Both the position numbers and the translations under genes were made by a program. Positions 1 through 8,255 of a stretch of 64,000 bases of DNA are shown here, piece after piece (the stretch's first letter is position 1; each line of letters begins with the position of its first letter). The stretch is from Clavibacter michiganensis subsp. insidiosus. GTDB lineage: Bacteria; Actinomycetota; Actinomycetes; Actinomycetales; Microbacteriaceae. A model generated the notes under the pieces. The model saw only the letters and a list, made by a program, of their open reading frames with translations, ran no database searches and was not told the DNA's origin. The DNA lies in NCBI RefSeq assembly GCF_002240565.1, contig NZ_MZMO01000001.1, positions 2,418,001 through 2,482,000 of the forward strand, read 5' to 3'.

Positions 1-911
1 CGGTCGTCATCATCGGGGGCGGCGTCGTCGCGGCCGAGATGGCCACCGCGTACGCCTCGCTCGGCAGCACCGTCACGATCATCGCGCGCAGCGGCCTGCT
101 CGCCGGCCAGGAGCCCTTCGCGGGCGAGCTCGTCGGCGACAGCCTGCGCGACATGGGCGTCGACGTGCGCCTCGGCGCCTCGCCCTCCCGCGTCACGCGC
201 GACGGCGACCGGGTCACGGTCGCGATCGACGGCGGATCGGACGTGACGGCCGCCGAGGTGATCGTCGCGACCGGCCGCATCCCGCGCACGGAGGACCTGG
301 GGCTCGACACCGTGGGCCTCGAGGCCGGCGCGTACCTCGACGTGGACGACACGATGCTCGTCGCGGGCGAGGTCAACGCGGAGACGCCGTGGCTCTACGC
401 CGTCGGCGACGTCAACCACCGCGCGCTCCTCACCCACCAGGGCAAGTACCAGGCGCGCGCCGCCGGCGACGTCATCGCCGCGCGCGCGACCGGCGGCACC
501 GTCGACGACTCCCCCTGGGGCATCCACGTCGCGACCGCCGACCACCGCGCCGTCCCGCAGGTCACGTTCACCGACCCCGAGGTCGCGAGCGTCGGCCTCA
601 CGGCGAAGGCGGCCGACGACGCCGGGATCCGCACGCGCGTCGTCGACTACGACCTCGGATCCATCGCCGGCTCGAGCCTGCACGCCGACGGGTACGCGGG
701 GAAGGCCCGCATGGTCGTCGACGAGGACCGCGGCGTCATCGTCGGCGTCACGTTCGTCGGCCAGGACGTCGCCGAGCTGCTGCATTCCGCCACCATCGCG
801 GTCGTCGGCGAGGTGCCGCTCACGCGCCTCTGGCACGCCGTGCCGTCGTACCCCACCATCAGCGAGATCTGGCTGCGCCTCCTCGAGACGTACGGGCGGC
901 CGACCGCGTGA
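1..911 (+). CDS. FAD/NAD(P)-dependent disulfide oxidoreductase family protein, 5' end outside the window
   Basis: The reading frame is open from base 3 and opens with a Rossmann nucleotide-binding motif (GGGVVAAE), which is the second, NAD(P)-binding fold of the mercuric reductase / dihydrolipoamide dehydrogenase family. An ATGR motif and a GDVN segment for FAD contact follow. The C-terminal dimerisation domain ends with HAVPSYPTISE, where the family places its conserved His. The N-terminal FAD-binding part and any redox CxxxxC pair lie before the window, so mercuric reductase, Lpd and a generic flavoprotein reductase cannot be told apart. The stop codon overlaps the GTG start of the next gene by four bases, which suggests coupled translation. 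Confidence 0.85.
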   Translation, partial: VVIIGGGVVAAEMATAYASLGSTVTIIARSGLLAGQEPFAGELVGDSLRDMGVDVRLGASPSRVTRDGDRVTVAIDGGSDVTAAEVIVATGRIPRTEDLGLDTVGLEAGAYLDVDDTMLVAGEVNAETPWLYAVGDVNHRALLTHQGKYQARAAGDVIAARATGGTVDDSPWGIHVATADHRAVPQVTFTDPEVASVGLTAKAADDAGIRTRVVDYDLGSIAGSSLHADGYAGKARMVVDEDRGVIVGVTFVGQDVAELLHSATIAVVGEVPLTRLWHAVPSYPTISEIWLRLLETYGRPTA

Positions 912-1300
912 TCCGGGCCGGCATCGGCGCCGCGGTGGGAGCCCTCCGCGGCGTCCTGCTGGACTCGCCGCTCTCGCGCGCGGGCAGCGGCGTCGCCACC
1001 GCGGTGGGCCTCGCGATCGGCCTGCCGCTGAGCACGGGAGAGGTGCGCCGTCACGGCGACCTCATCGTGCTGACGGGCCTGCCGTCCTGGGTCTTCGGGC
1101 GCGGCGGCACGTGCGTCGGCCGGGTTTACCTCACGCGCGACAACGCCGGATCCGCGGTGCTCGAGCACGAAGCCGTGCACGTCGTGCAGTGGCGGCGGTA
1201 CGGGCTGCTGATGCCGCTGCTCTACTGGTGGGCGGGGCGGGATCCGCTGCGGAACCGGTTCGAGATCGAGGCCGGCCTGGAGAAGGGCGGCTACCGGTGA
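908..1300 (+). CDS. Small protein with HEAVH motif, unknown function
   Basis: 130 residues from a GTG start that overlaps the preceding stop (GTGA). The N-terminal third is glycine/alanine/leucine rich and mildly hydrophobic. The centre carries LEHEAVHVVQWRRYG, which resembles the HExxH zinc-binding helix of metallopeptidase-like proteins. A WWAGRDPLRNRFEIEA segment follows, and its glutamates could supply a third ligand. The family is not one I can name with certainty; a small zincin-like or DUF4157-like domain is possible. Its overlap with both neighbours places it in one operon with the flavoprotein and the SDR enzyme. Confidence 0.7.
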   Translation: MIRAGIGAAVGALRGVLLDSPLSRAGSGVATAVGLAIGLPLSTGEVRRHGDLIVLTGLPSWVFGRGGTCVGRVYLTRDNAGSAVLEHEAVHVVQWRRYGLLMPLLYWWAGRDPLRNRFEIEAGLEKGGYR

Positions 1301-2175
1301 GCGGGCCGCTCGACGGCCGCACGGTCGTCCTCACGGGCGCGAGCTCCGGCATCGGCCGCGTCGCCGCCCGCGAGCTGCACGCGCGCGGCGCCGACGTGGT
1401 CGTGGTCGGCCGCGATCCCGAGCGGACGCGCGGCGTCGCGGCCGAGCTGGGCGCGCGGCACGTGCTCGCCGACATGGACCGGCTCGACGAGGTGCGCGCG
1501 CTGGCGGCGACGCTGCTCGAGACGTGCCCGCGGATCCACGTTCTGGCCCTGAACGCCGGCAGCCTCGTCCCCCGGCGAGCTATGACGATCGACGGCCACG
1601 AGACCACGTTCCAGCGCAACGTCCTCGCGCCGTTCCTCCTCACGCGCCTGCTCCTCCCCCGCCTCGAGGAGACGCAGGCCGCGCTCGGCGCCGACGAGAG
1701 CCCGGTGCGCGTCATCGGCACCGCGAGCCGCGCGAACCTGTGGGGCCGCGTGCGCCTCGACGACCTCGACTGGCGGAAGCGCCCCTGGCTCGGCGGCTGG
1801 CAGGCGTACGGCACGTCGAAGGCGATGATGATCCTGATGATGCGCACGCTCGCCGAGCGCGTCGGCCCTCGGGGCATCGAGGCGTGCTCGTTCCACCCGG
1901 GCCTGGTGCGCACGTCGTTCGGATCCGACAGCACCGTGATGAAGGCGCTGCTCGCGCTCTCGATGGGCGCCTACGGCATCTCCGCCGAGGCGGGCGCCGT
2001 GCCTCTGGTGCAGCTCGCGTCGGTGCCCGACATGGCCGCGCCGAACGGCACGTACTTCGACCAGCTCACGCCCGACGGGAAGACGACCGCGCGGGCCAGG
2101 GACCCGCAGCTCGGCCGCGACCTGTGGGCGGCACTGGAGCTGGCGGCGGGCACGGACGAGCGACTGCCGCGCTGA
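1297..2175 (+). CDS. Short-chain dehydrogenase/reductase (SDR) family protein
   Basis: 292 residues. The GTG start overlaps the preceding stop by four bases. The cofactor loop TGASSGIG lies near residue 13, and a GRDPERTR segment after the second strand suits NADP(H) preference. The LNAGS motif sits at the end of strand 4, and the catalytic Tyr-x-x-x-Lys reads YGTSK. The spacing before the catalytic Tyr, and a long C-terminal tail with FHPGLVRTSFGSDS, resemble retinol-dehydrogenase or WW-oxidoreductase-like SDRs acting on lipophilic alcohols. The substrate is unknown. It ends 36 bases before a convergent gene. Confidence 0.88.
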   Translation: MSGPLDGRTVVLTGASSGIGRVAARELHARGADVVVVGRDPERTRGVAAELGARHVLADMDRLDEVRALAATLLETCPRIHVLALNAGSLVPRRAMTIDGHETTFQRNVLAPFLLTRLLLPRLEETQAALGADESPVRVIGTASRANLWGRVRLDDLDWRKRPWLGGWQAYGTSKAMMILMMRTLAERVGPRGIEACSFHPGLVRTSFGSDSTVMKALLALSMGAYGISAEAGAVPLVQLASVPDMAAPNGTYFDQLTPDGKTTARARDPQLGRDLWAALELAAGTDERLPR

Positions 2176-2211
2176 GACGCCCCGCAGCGCATCGCAGCCG
2201 GCGGATCCGCG

Positions 2212-2616
2212 TCAGCGCGTCGCGAGCAGGTGCAGCAGGTCGTCGTGCCCGCCGACATGGCCGCCGAGCAACACGCTGACCTCGGTGACCGGGTGCTCGT
2301 CGGAGATCGGCGCGGAGAAGACCATCATCTCGCTGGCCCACGCGCCGACCGCCCGGGCGACCGCGGCCATCGGCTCGGCAGGCGCGCCGTCGACCCCGCG
2401 GCCCTCGCGCGCGATCACGGTGACGACCATGCGCGGCGGGTGCGCGAGCGCGACCTCGACCGCGGCGTCCGGCACCTCGACGAACACGCTGCCGCGCGTG
2501 CACAGGGGCAGGGCGGCGAGCGCGGCCTGCGTCTCGGCGAGGCCGGTCTCGTCGGTGACGAGCAGCACCTGGCGCTTCACGTCCTTGCGCGTGCGCGAGC
2601 GGGTCGCTCCGGCCAT
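2212..2616 (-). CDS. Stand-alone SIP C-terminal-like domain protein
   Basis: 134 residues. The segment LLVTDETGLAETQAALAALP followed by FVEVP matches, position for position, the corresponding segment of the siderophore-interacting protein encoded just upstream (LLAGDETAAPAICNILSSLP, then FIEVP). It therefore looks like a free-standing paralogue of the NAD(P)H-binding half of that flavoprotein, without the FAD-binding beta-barrel. It begins two bases after the stop of the upstream gene, so the pair is almost certainly co-transcribed. Whether it modulates ferric-siderophore reduction is inference. Confidence 0.75.
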   Translation of the reverse strand: MAGATRSRTRKDVKRQVLLVTDETGLAETQAALAALPLCTRGSVFVEVPDAAVEVALAHPPRMVVTVIAREGRGVDGAPAEPMAAVARAVGAWASEMMVFSAPISDEHPVTEVSVLLGGHVGGHDDLLHLLATR

Positions 2617-2618
2617 GG

Positions 2619-3611
2619 TCAGGATCCCTCCGCCGCGCCCCGGCGCCAGTAGCCCATGAAGGCGACCTGGCGCCGGTCGATGCCGGTGTCGCGCACGAGG
2701 AAGCGGCGCAGGGCCTTGATGCAGCCGGACTCGCCCGCGAGCCAGGCGTAGAGCGTGGAGCCCTCGTGGACGACCGGCGCGTCCCAGACGATGGCGTCGG
2801 CGTCGTCCGCGGCGAGCGGCTGCGCGGCCTCGGCGAGCGCGACCTCGGGGACGGCGATGGCGCCGACCTTCACGTGGCAGTCGACCCAGTGGCGCACGGC
2901 CTCCTCGAGGCGGGATCCGTTCGGCCGTCCGTCGCGCGGCAGCCAGGTGAGGTGGACGCCCTTCGGCACGCGCACGTCGAGGCGGTCGCCCGTGACGGGC
3001 ACCTCGATGAAGGCGCAGCCCACGGCGTCGTCGGGAAGGGAGGAGAGGATGTTGCAGATGGCGGGCGCGGCCGTCTCGTCGCCCGCGAGGAGCAGCGAGC
3101 GCGCGGCGCCCGGGTGCCACTCGATGCCGAGGCCGCGGGCGGGGCTGAGGGCGTCGGGACCGATGATGACCATCTCGTCGCCGGGCTGCGCGGAGCCCGC
3201 CCAGCGGGAGGCGGGACCCATGTCGCCGTGCAGCGCGAAGTCGATGTCGACCTCGCCGAGCTCGCGGCGCACCGCGCGGGACGTGTAGGTGCGCAGCGGG
3301 TTGCGCTCGGCGTCCGGCAGGGCGCGCCACCAGGCGAACCAGTCGTCGCCGCCGACGCCGGTGAGATCCGGCAGGCCGTGCTCGGCGACGGGCAGCAGCA
3401 GCTTGATGCGCTGGTCGAGGCACTCGTCGCCGAAGTCGCGCAGGTCGTCGCTCTGGAACGTGATCCGCAGGAACGTGGGGCTGACGCGCTCGGTACGCGC
3501 GACCCGGGCCGCGAACGGCCGGTAGGCGGGACGCTCCACCGCGGGTTGCTCCGCGACCACGGCCGAGGCTTCTGCCGTGCTGCTGGCGAGGGTCGCGGTG
3601 GAGGTAAGCAC
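2619..3611 (-). CDS. Siderophore-interacting protein (FAD-binding ferric-siderophore reductase)
   Basis: 330 residues with both SIP/ViuB-family domains: an FAD-binding barrel (residues about 30-170, with RITFQSDDL and RTYTSRAVRR, the flavin-binding RxYTxR pattern) and a C-terminal NAD(P)H domain (LLAGDETAAPA near residue 195, then a FIEVP strand). The family reduces Fe(III)-siderophores in the cytoplasm to release iron. The start is GTG at 3611. A TACTTA-like -10 element lies only a few bases upstream, which would give a leaderless transcript. A palindromic DtxR/IdeR-type box covers this promoter. The downstream neighbour is a paralogue of its C-terminal domain. Confidence 0.88.
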   Translation of the reverse strand: MLTSTATLASSTAEASAVVAEQPAVERPAYRPFAARVARTERVSPTFLRITFQSDDLRDFGDECLDQRIKLLLPVAEHGLPDLTGVGGDDWFAWWRALPDAERNPLRTYTSRAVRRELGEVDIDFALHGDMGPASRWAGSAQPGDEMVIIGPDALSPARGLGIEWHPGAARSLLLAGDETAAPAICNILSSLPDDAVGCAFIEVPVTGDRLDVRVPKGVHLTWLPRDGRPNGSRLEEAVRHWVDCHVKVGAIAVPEVALAEAAQPLAADDADAIVWDAPVVHEGSTLYAWLAGESGCIKALRRFLVRDTGIDRRQVAFMGYWRRGAAEGS

Positions 3612-3613
3612 AG

Positions 3614-3636
3614 CCTAAGTATGGCATGCCTTACCT
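3614..3636. promoter_or_regulatory. Probable iron-dependent repressor (DtxR/IdeR-type) box
   Basis: An inverted repeat TAAG..GGCATGCC..TTA is centred between the siderophore-interacting protein gene and the divergent permease gene. TTAGGCTGTGCTTACCT, partly matching the 19-bp DtxR/IdeR consensus, overlaps the GTG start on the minus side. The placement over a -10-like sequence fits iron-dependent repression of the reductase. The match is by eye. Confidence 0.5.
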
Positions 3637-3691
3637 CAGGGAGCGAGGGCGGGCGGCGGATCGGGACCGGGATCCACGGGAGGATGTCAGG

Positions 3692-4429
3692 GTGATCGCC
3701 CCCGTCCTCGTCGCCGTGTTCGTGGGCGCGGTGGCGCAGCGCGTGACGGGCCTCGGCTTCGCGCTCGTGGTGGCGCCCGTGCTGGTGATCCTGCTCGGGC
3801 CGTTCGACGGCGTGATGATCGTCAACCTGTGCAGCGTGCTCTCGGCGTCGCTGATCCTCGCGGGCGTGCGGCGCGACGTGGAGTGTCGGCGCTACCTCCT
3901 GCTCGCGGGGCCCGCGGTGGTCGGCATCGTGCCGGGCGCGCTGCTCGCCTACCTGCTGCCGGAGCCGGCGCTCGAGATCGGCATCGGCGTGCTGCTCGTC
4001 GCCGCGCTCACGACCTCGCTCGCGCTGCGCCGCACCACCCGGGTGATCGACGGCCCGGGCGTCATGGCCGGCTTCGGCTTCGCGGCGGGCGTGATGAACG
4101 CGGCAGCCGGGATCGGCGGGCCGAGCGTGAGCGTCTACGCGGTCGTCAGCCGGTGGAAGCAGCGCGGGTTCGCGGCCACGCTGCAGCCGTTCTTCCTCAC
4201 CACGGGCGCGGCGTCGCTGATCACGAAGCTCGTTCTCGCGCCCGACCGCTTGCCGGACCTCGGCGCGGCCGCGTGGGTCGGCATCGTGGTGACGCTCGTC
4301 GCCGGGGTGGGCGCGGGCACGCTGCTGGCACCGCGGATCCCGTCCCGCGGGGCGCGCACGGCCGTCGTGGTGATCTCGTTCACGGGCGCGGTGACGGCGA
4401 TCGTCAAGGGCGTCGGCGGGCTCGTCTGA
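3692..4429 (+). CDS. TauE/SafE (TSUP) family membrane permease
   Basis: 245 residues from GTG 3692, chosen because GGGAGGA lies just upstream and the longer in-frame extension is charged and unlike the family. About eight hydrophobic segments are visible. The first carries GAVAQRVTGLGFALVVAPV, the typical TSUP opening with its small-residue GxGFA repeat, and a second half-repeat appears near AAGIGGPSVSVYAV. TSUP proteins move sulfur-containing organic anions or sulfite-like compounds across the membrane, but the substrate here is open. It is divergent from the iron-linked reductase and convergent with the amidase. Confidence 0.82.
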   Translation: MIAPVLVAVFVGAVAQRVTGLGFALVVAPVLVILLGPFDGVMIVNLCSVLSASLILAGVRRDVECRRYLLLAGPAVVGIVPGALLAYLLPEPALEIGIGVLLVAALTTSLALRRTTRVIDGPGVMAGFGFAAGVMNAAAGIGGPSVSVYAVVSRWKQRGFAATLQPFFLTTGAASLITKLVLAPDRLPDLGAAAWVGIVVTLVAGVGAGTLLAPRIPSRGARTAVVVISFTGAVTAIVKGVGGLV

Positions 4430-4435
4430 TCCGGG

Positions 4436-4480
4436 CGCTCCCCGCTGCGGCGCTCACCGCTGCGCCGCTCACCACTGCGG
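4436..4480. repeat. Three imperfect 15-bp tandem units between convergent genes
   Basis: Units at 4436-4450, 4451-4465 and 4466-4480 follow the pattern CGCTCACCGCTGCGG, with one to three differences from each other. They fill the gap between the permease stop and the amidase stop and run into the last codons of the amidase. Confidence 0.7.
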
Positions 4481-5896
4481 CGGGTGCCGGCGCTGCCAGT
4501 GCAGCCGCCGCTCGAGCTGCCGCCCGATCGCGAGGAGCGTCGCCTCCCCGCCCGGCCGCCCGATGAGCTGCACACCCATGGGCAGGTCGTCGTCCGTGAG
4601 GTGCACGGGCAGCGTGATCGCGGGCAGGCCCGTGACGTTCGCGAACGACGTGTACGGCGTGTACCGCACCTGCTGCGCGAAGTTCCGCTCGCCGTCCTCG
4701 GCGTCGTACCAGCCCACCGGCCGCGGCTCCTGCGCGAGGGCGGGCGTGAGCACGGCGTCGACGTGCGCGAACTGCGCGATGACGCTGCGCTCGTAGGCGG
4801 CGAGCTGGGCCAGCGCGCGGGCGAGGTCGCGGGCGGAGAGCGCGCGGCCGCGCTCGACGAGCCAGCGCGTGAGCGGCTCGAGGAGGTCGAGCTGGTCGCC
4901 CTCGGCCGGGATGCCCGCGGCACCGGCCTGCCAGATGGTGCGGAACGCGGGCGCGTAGGTGGGATCCGGGCGGAGCGCGAGGTCCTCGAGGCCGTGGCCC
5001 ATGGTCGCCAGCTCGCGCACGGCGAGGGCGAGGGCGTCGTCGGCGGAGGGGTCGCGCACGATCTCGTAGGCGTCGTCCCACGGGGTCGTCGTCATCACGC
5101 CGATCTGGAAGCGGCCCTCGCCGCGCACGGCCGCGCCCAGCAGGTCGCCGTCGGGATCCTCGGGCGCACGCAGGGTGAAGGGGTGCGGGATGCGGCCGTT
5201 GACCCGGCCGATCATCGCGTCGAGCAGCATGGCCGCGTCCGCGACGCTGCGGGCGAGCGGGCCGGGCACGACGAGGCCGGCGAGCGACTCCTGGCCGGAT
5301 CCCGCGGGCACGAGGCCGCGCGACGGCTTGAGGCCGACGAGGCCGGTGGCCGCGGCGGGGATGCGCACCGAGCCGCCGCCGTCGGATCCCGGGGCGAACG
5401 GGAGCAGGCCCGCCGCGACCGCGACGGCCGCTCCCCCGCTGGATCCGCCGGCCCCGCGCGTGGTGTCCCACGGCGTGCGGGCGGGCGGCGCGACGAGGCT
5501 CTCGGTGTACGACGGCAGGCCGAACTCGGGCGCGCTGGTCTTGCCGAGGCTGATGCCGCCCGCGTCGTCGAGCGCCTGCGGGATCGCGTCGGTGCGCTCG
5601 GAGATGTGGTCGCGGAACAGGCGCGAGCCGAACGTGGTGCGGACGCCGGCGCGCTCGGACAGGTCCTTGTCGCCGAACGGCAGGCCCCAGAGCGGCGCGG
5701 TGCGCGGCACCTCGCGCTCGACGAACCGCGCGCGCTCCAGGGCGCGGTCGGCGGTGACGGTCGAGAAGGCGCCGAGGCCCGGATCCAGCCGCTCGATGCG
5801 CTCGAGGTAGTGGGTCACGAGCTCGGTCGGGGTGACCACGCCGCGCTGGAGCTGGTCCCACTGGTCCTGGGCGCTGAGGTGGTGGAGTTCGAACAC
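4469..5896 (-). CDS. Amidase signature family hydrolase
   Basis: 475 residues, the usual length for the family. All three catalytic elements are present: Lys in GLPFGDKDL (about residue 75), the cis-Ser in the glycine-rich GAGGSSGGAA loop (about 150), and the nucleophile Ser in DGGGSVRIPAAATG (about 175). The family hydrolyses amide bonds of small amides, amino-acid amides or nylon-oligomer-type substrates. No GatA-specific partner genes are nearby, so it is probably a stand-alone amidase and not a tRNA amidotransferase subunit. It converges with the permease and reads away from the 5'-nucleotidase terminator. Confidence 0.88.
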   Translation of the reverse strand: MFELHHLSAQDQWDQLQRGVVTPTELVTHYLERIERLDPGLGAFSTVTADRALERARFVEREVPRTAPLWGLPFGDKDLSERAGVRTTFGSRLFRDHISERTDAIPQALDDAGGISLGKTSAPEFGLPSYTESLVAPPARTPWDTTRGAGGSSGGAAVAVAAGLLPFAPGSDGGGSVRIPAAATGLVGLKPSRGLVPAGSGQESLAGLVVPGPLARSVADAAMLLDAMIGRVNGRIPHPFTLRAPEDPDGDLLGAAVRGEGRFQIGVMTTTPWDDAYEIVRDPSADDALALAVRELATMGHGLEDLALRPDPTYAPAFRTIWQAGAAGIPAEGDQLDLLEPLTRWLVERGRALSARDLARALAQLAAYERSVIAQFAHVDAVLTPALAQEPRPVGWYDAEDGERNFAQQVRYTPYTSFANVTGLPAITLPVHLTDDDLPMGVQLIGRPGGEATLLAIGRQLERRLHWQRRHPPQW

Positions 5897-5925
5897 CGCT
5901 CCAGCGTAGGCCGGGGCGGATGCGC

Positions 5926-5965
5926 GGACGGGGCGGGCGCCGGTCGTCCGGCACCCGCCCCGTCC
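5926..5965 (-). terminator. Terminator of the 5'-nucleotidase gene
   Basis: A near-perfect GC stem of about 18 bp with a TCGT loop lies 18 bases after the nucleotidase stop on the minus strand. Confidence 0.7.
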
Positions 5966-5983
5966 GTCACGGACGCGCCCGCG

Positions 5984-8131
5984 TCAGCGGCGCACGGCCG
6001 ACGACATCCGGCGGCGGAAGGCGACCAGCGCGAGGCCGAGGACCAGCGCCGCGAGCGAGGTCCCGAGCACGGGGCCGGACTCGGATCCGGTCGCCGCGAG
6101 CGTCGGCTCGGAGCTCGGCGCGGGCACCGTGCCCGTGCCGGACGGGACGACGGATCCCGCCTCGGTGTCGAGCGCGTAGAGCACCGAGGCGCCCGTGCTC
6201 GGCAGCAGGAACGCGAGCTGGTGCGGTCCCGCGGCGAGGCCGGCCGGCACGGTGAACCGGACGCTCGCGCGCCCCTGCTCGTCGGTCGTGTCGACCACCG
6301 CGGCGTCGATCGGCGTGTGCGCGACCTCCTCGCCGTCGATGAGCGTCACGACCTCGGTGTCCTGCACGGGCGCGTTCGAGACGAGCAGCGAGGACATCTC
6401 GTACGAGCGCTCCTGGCCGGCGGCGGGTGCGGCTCCCGTGGTGTCGACGACCCCGATGGAGCGCGTCGCCGAGTCGGGCTCGACGGGCGAGAACTCGGTG
6501 ATGTGGTCCACGAACGCCGTGAGGTCGACGCGACCCGAGTCGCTCTGCTCGGTCGTGTTCGCGAGCTCCGTGAAGTTGTCGCCGCCCTCCGCGAGGAAGC
6601 TGTTGGCGACCATCGTGAAGACGCGCGCGGGATCCACCGGCTCGCCCTGGAAGAACACGCCCGCGATCCTCGCGCCGCGCGCGGCCGTCGGGTCGTACGT
6701 GTAGGTGAGGTCGCGCGAGAGGCCGAGCTTGAGGAACGGCCGCGACGACCCCTCCGGCTGCCACTGCTGCTCGAGCACGGCCTTGACACCCGCGCCCGTG
6801 ATCTTCGCGGTCGTGAGCGTGTTGGCGAACGGCTGCACGATGGCGGCCTCCTTGTAGGTCACCTCGCCCTCGGAGTCGCCCGCGCCGGAGGACGCGACGT
6901 TCAGGTCCTGGCGGATGCCGCCCGGGTTCATGAAGGCGATCTCGGTGCCGAGGTCCGCCTGCGTGGCCCACAGCTGCGCATCGGCGACGAGGTTGCCGAT
7001 CGTGGACTCGCCGCCGCGGTTCTCGGAGCCGTCGGCCTGGCGGGCGCGCGTGATGTCGCCCGTGATCTCGCCGACCGTGCGGCTGCCGATGACCTCGGCC
7101 TTCGCGACCGCGTCGTCGACGATGCGCTGCACCGCGGGATCCGCCGGAAAAGCCGGCTTCCCGTCCGCGGTGAGCAGCGGCACGAGCTCGCTCGAGATCG
7201 ACGTGAGGGCCCTGGTGGCGCTATCCACCGTGAGCGACAGGTGCCCGAGGTTCGTGCCGTAGCTGCCGGTCTGCAGCACGGGCAGCGGCAGGGCCCTGCC
7301 CGCGACGGGCAGCTCGTAGTCGTAGCCGAGGTGGGTGTGGCCGGAGATCACGGCGTCGACGTCGGCCTGCACGCCCGTGACGATGCGGCCGAAGACCGAG
7401 TCGTCGGTGAGGGACGACTCGTCGGAGGTGGACGCGCCCTCGTGCACGACGAGCACGACCACGTCGGCCTCGCCGTTCGCGTCGTCGCCGTCGCGGAGCG
7501 CGCGGGCGGTCGCGGTGGACGCGTCGACGACGCTGCCGACGTCGAGGGTCGCGATGCCGGCCGGGCTCACGAGCTCGGGCAGCGCCTCGGTGGTCGCGCC
7601 GACGAACGCGACGCGCACGCCGTCGATGTCCTGCACGTCATAGGCCGCGTACGCGTGCTCCGTCGTGCCCTTCTCGTAGAGGTTCGCCGAGATGTAGGGG
7701 AAGTCCGAGTGATCCGTGACGCGGCCGTCGACGTCGTCGCGGCCCTGGTCGAACTCGTGGTTGCCGAGGGTCGAGACGGAGACGCCCATGGCGTTGAGCG
7801 CGTCGAGCGTCGGCTCGTCGGCTTGCGACAGCGAGGTGAAGGTCGATGCGCCGATGTTGTCGCCCGCGCTGATCAGCGTGCTGTTCGGGTTCTCGGCCTT
7901 CGCCTGCTGGAAGGCGCCGGAGATGACGGCGGCGCCCGCGGTGGACGACGTGGTCTCGAGGCGGCCGTGGAAGTCGTTGATCGAGTACACGTCGATGGCG
8001 ACGTCGCCCTCGGCGGCCGACGCGGGCGCGGCGCCGAGGCCGAGGACCGCGGTGGCGGAGAGCCCCGCCACGAGGGCGAGGGCGCCGGAGCGCGCGGCTC
8101 CGGACGGGTGACGGGTGGGAGCTGAGCGCAT
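5984..8131 (-). CDS. Secreted, cell-wall-sorted 5'-nucleotidase / UDP-sugar hydrolase family protein
   Basis: 715 residues. An N-terminal signal peptide ends at APASAAEGD (about residue 40). The metallophosphatase domain follows with NDFHG, the metal motifs SAGDN and GNHEFD, and GHTH at about residue 275. The C-terminal 5'-nucleotidase domain (from about 370) carries the substrate pocket with NPGGIRQD. An acidic/Ser-Thr linker leads to LAATGSESG, a hydrophobic helix and FRRRMSSAVRR. This is a sortase signal of the LAxTG type favoured by class E sortases in high-GC actinobacteria. It probably hydrolyses nucleotides or UDP-sugars outside the cell for phosphate or nucleoside scavenging. Confidence 0.9.
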   Translation of the reverse strand: MRSAPTRHPSGAARSGALALVAGLSATAVLGLGAAPASAAEGDVAIDVYSINDFHGRLETTSSTAGAAVISGAFQQAKAENPNSTLISAGDNIGASTFTSLSQADEPTLDALNAMGVSVSTLGNHEFDQGRDDVDGRVTDHSDFPYISANLYEKGTTEHAYAAYDVQDIDGVRVAFVGATTEALPELVSPAGIATLDVGSVVDASTATARALRDGDDANGEADVVVLVVHEGASTSDESSLTDDSVFGRIVTGVQADVDAVISGHTHLGYDYELPVAGRALPLPVLQTGSYGTNLGHLSLTVDSATRALTSISSELVPLLTADGKPAFPADPAVQRIVDDAVAKAEVIGSRTVGEITGDITRARQADGSENRGGESTIGNLVADAQLWATQADLGTEIAFMNPGGIRQDLNVASSGAGDSEGEVTYKEAAIVQPFANTLTTAKITGAGVKAVLEQQWQPEGSSRPFLKLGLSRDLTYTYDPTAARGARIAGVFFQGEPVDPARVFTMVANSFLAEGGDNFTELANTTEQSDSGRVDLTAFVDHITEFSPVEPDSATRSIGVVDTTGAAPAAGQERSYEMSSLLVSNAPVQDTEVVTLIDGEEVAHTPIDAAVVDTTDEQGRASVRFTVPAGLAAGPHQLAFLLPSTGASVLYALDTEAGSVVPSGTGTVPAPSSEPTLAATGSESGPVLGTSLAALVLGLALVAFRRRMSSAVRR

Positions 8132-8255
8132 GCGGGGACATCCTCGTTCGGGCGGGCGGCGGTGCTCAATACCTTACGGAGCTGCGGTTTCCGTGCGGTT
8201 AACTCCCGGATCCGCTGCGAGCGCCGCCGCGCCCGCGCGCTGCCGCCGTGCCACC

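Noticed and set aside
4484..8125. A 1213-codon plus-strand open frame over the amidase and 5'-nucleotidase
   Set aside because: Both minus-strand genes have full family motifs. The plus frame encodes only Arg/Gly/Asp/Val-rich filler with no domain.
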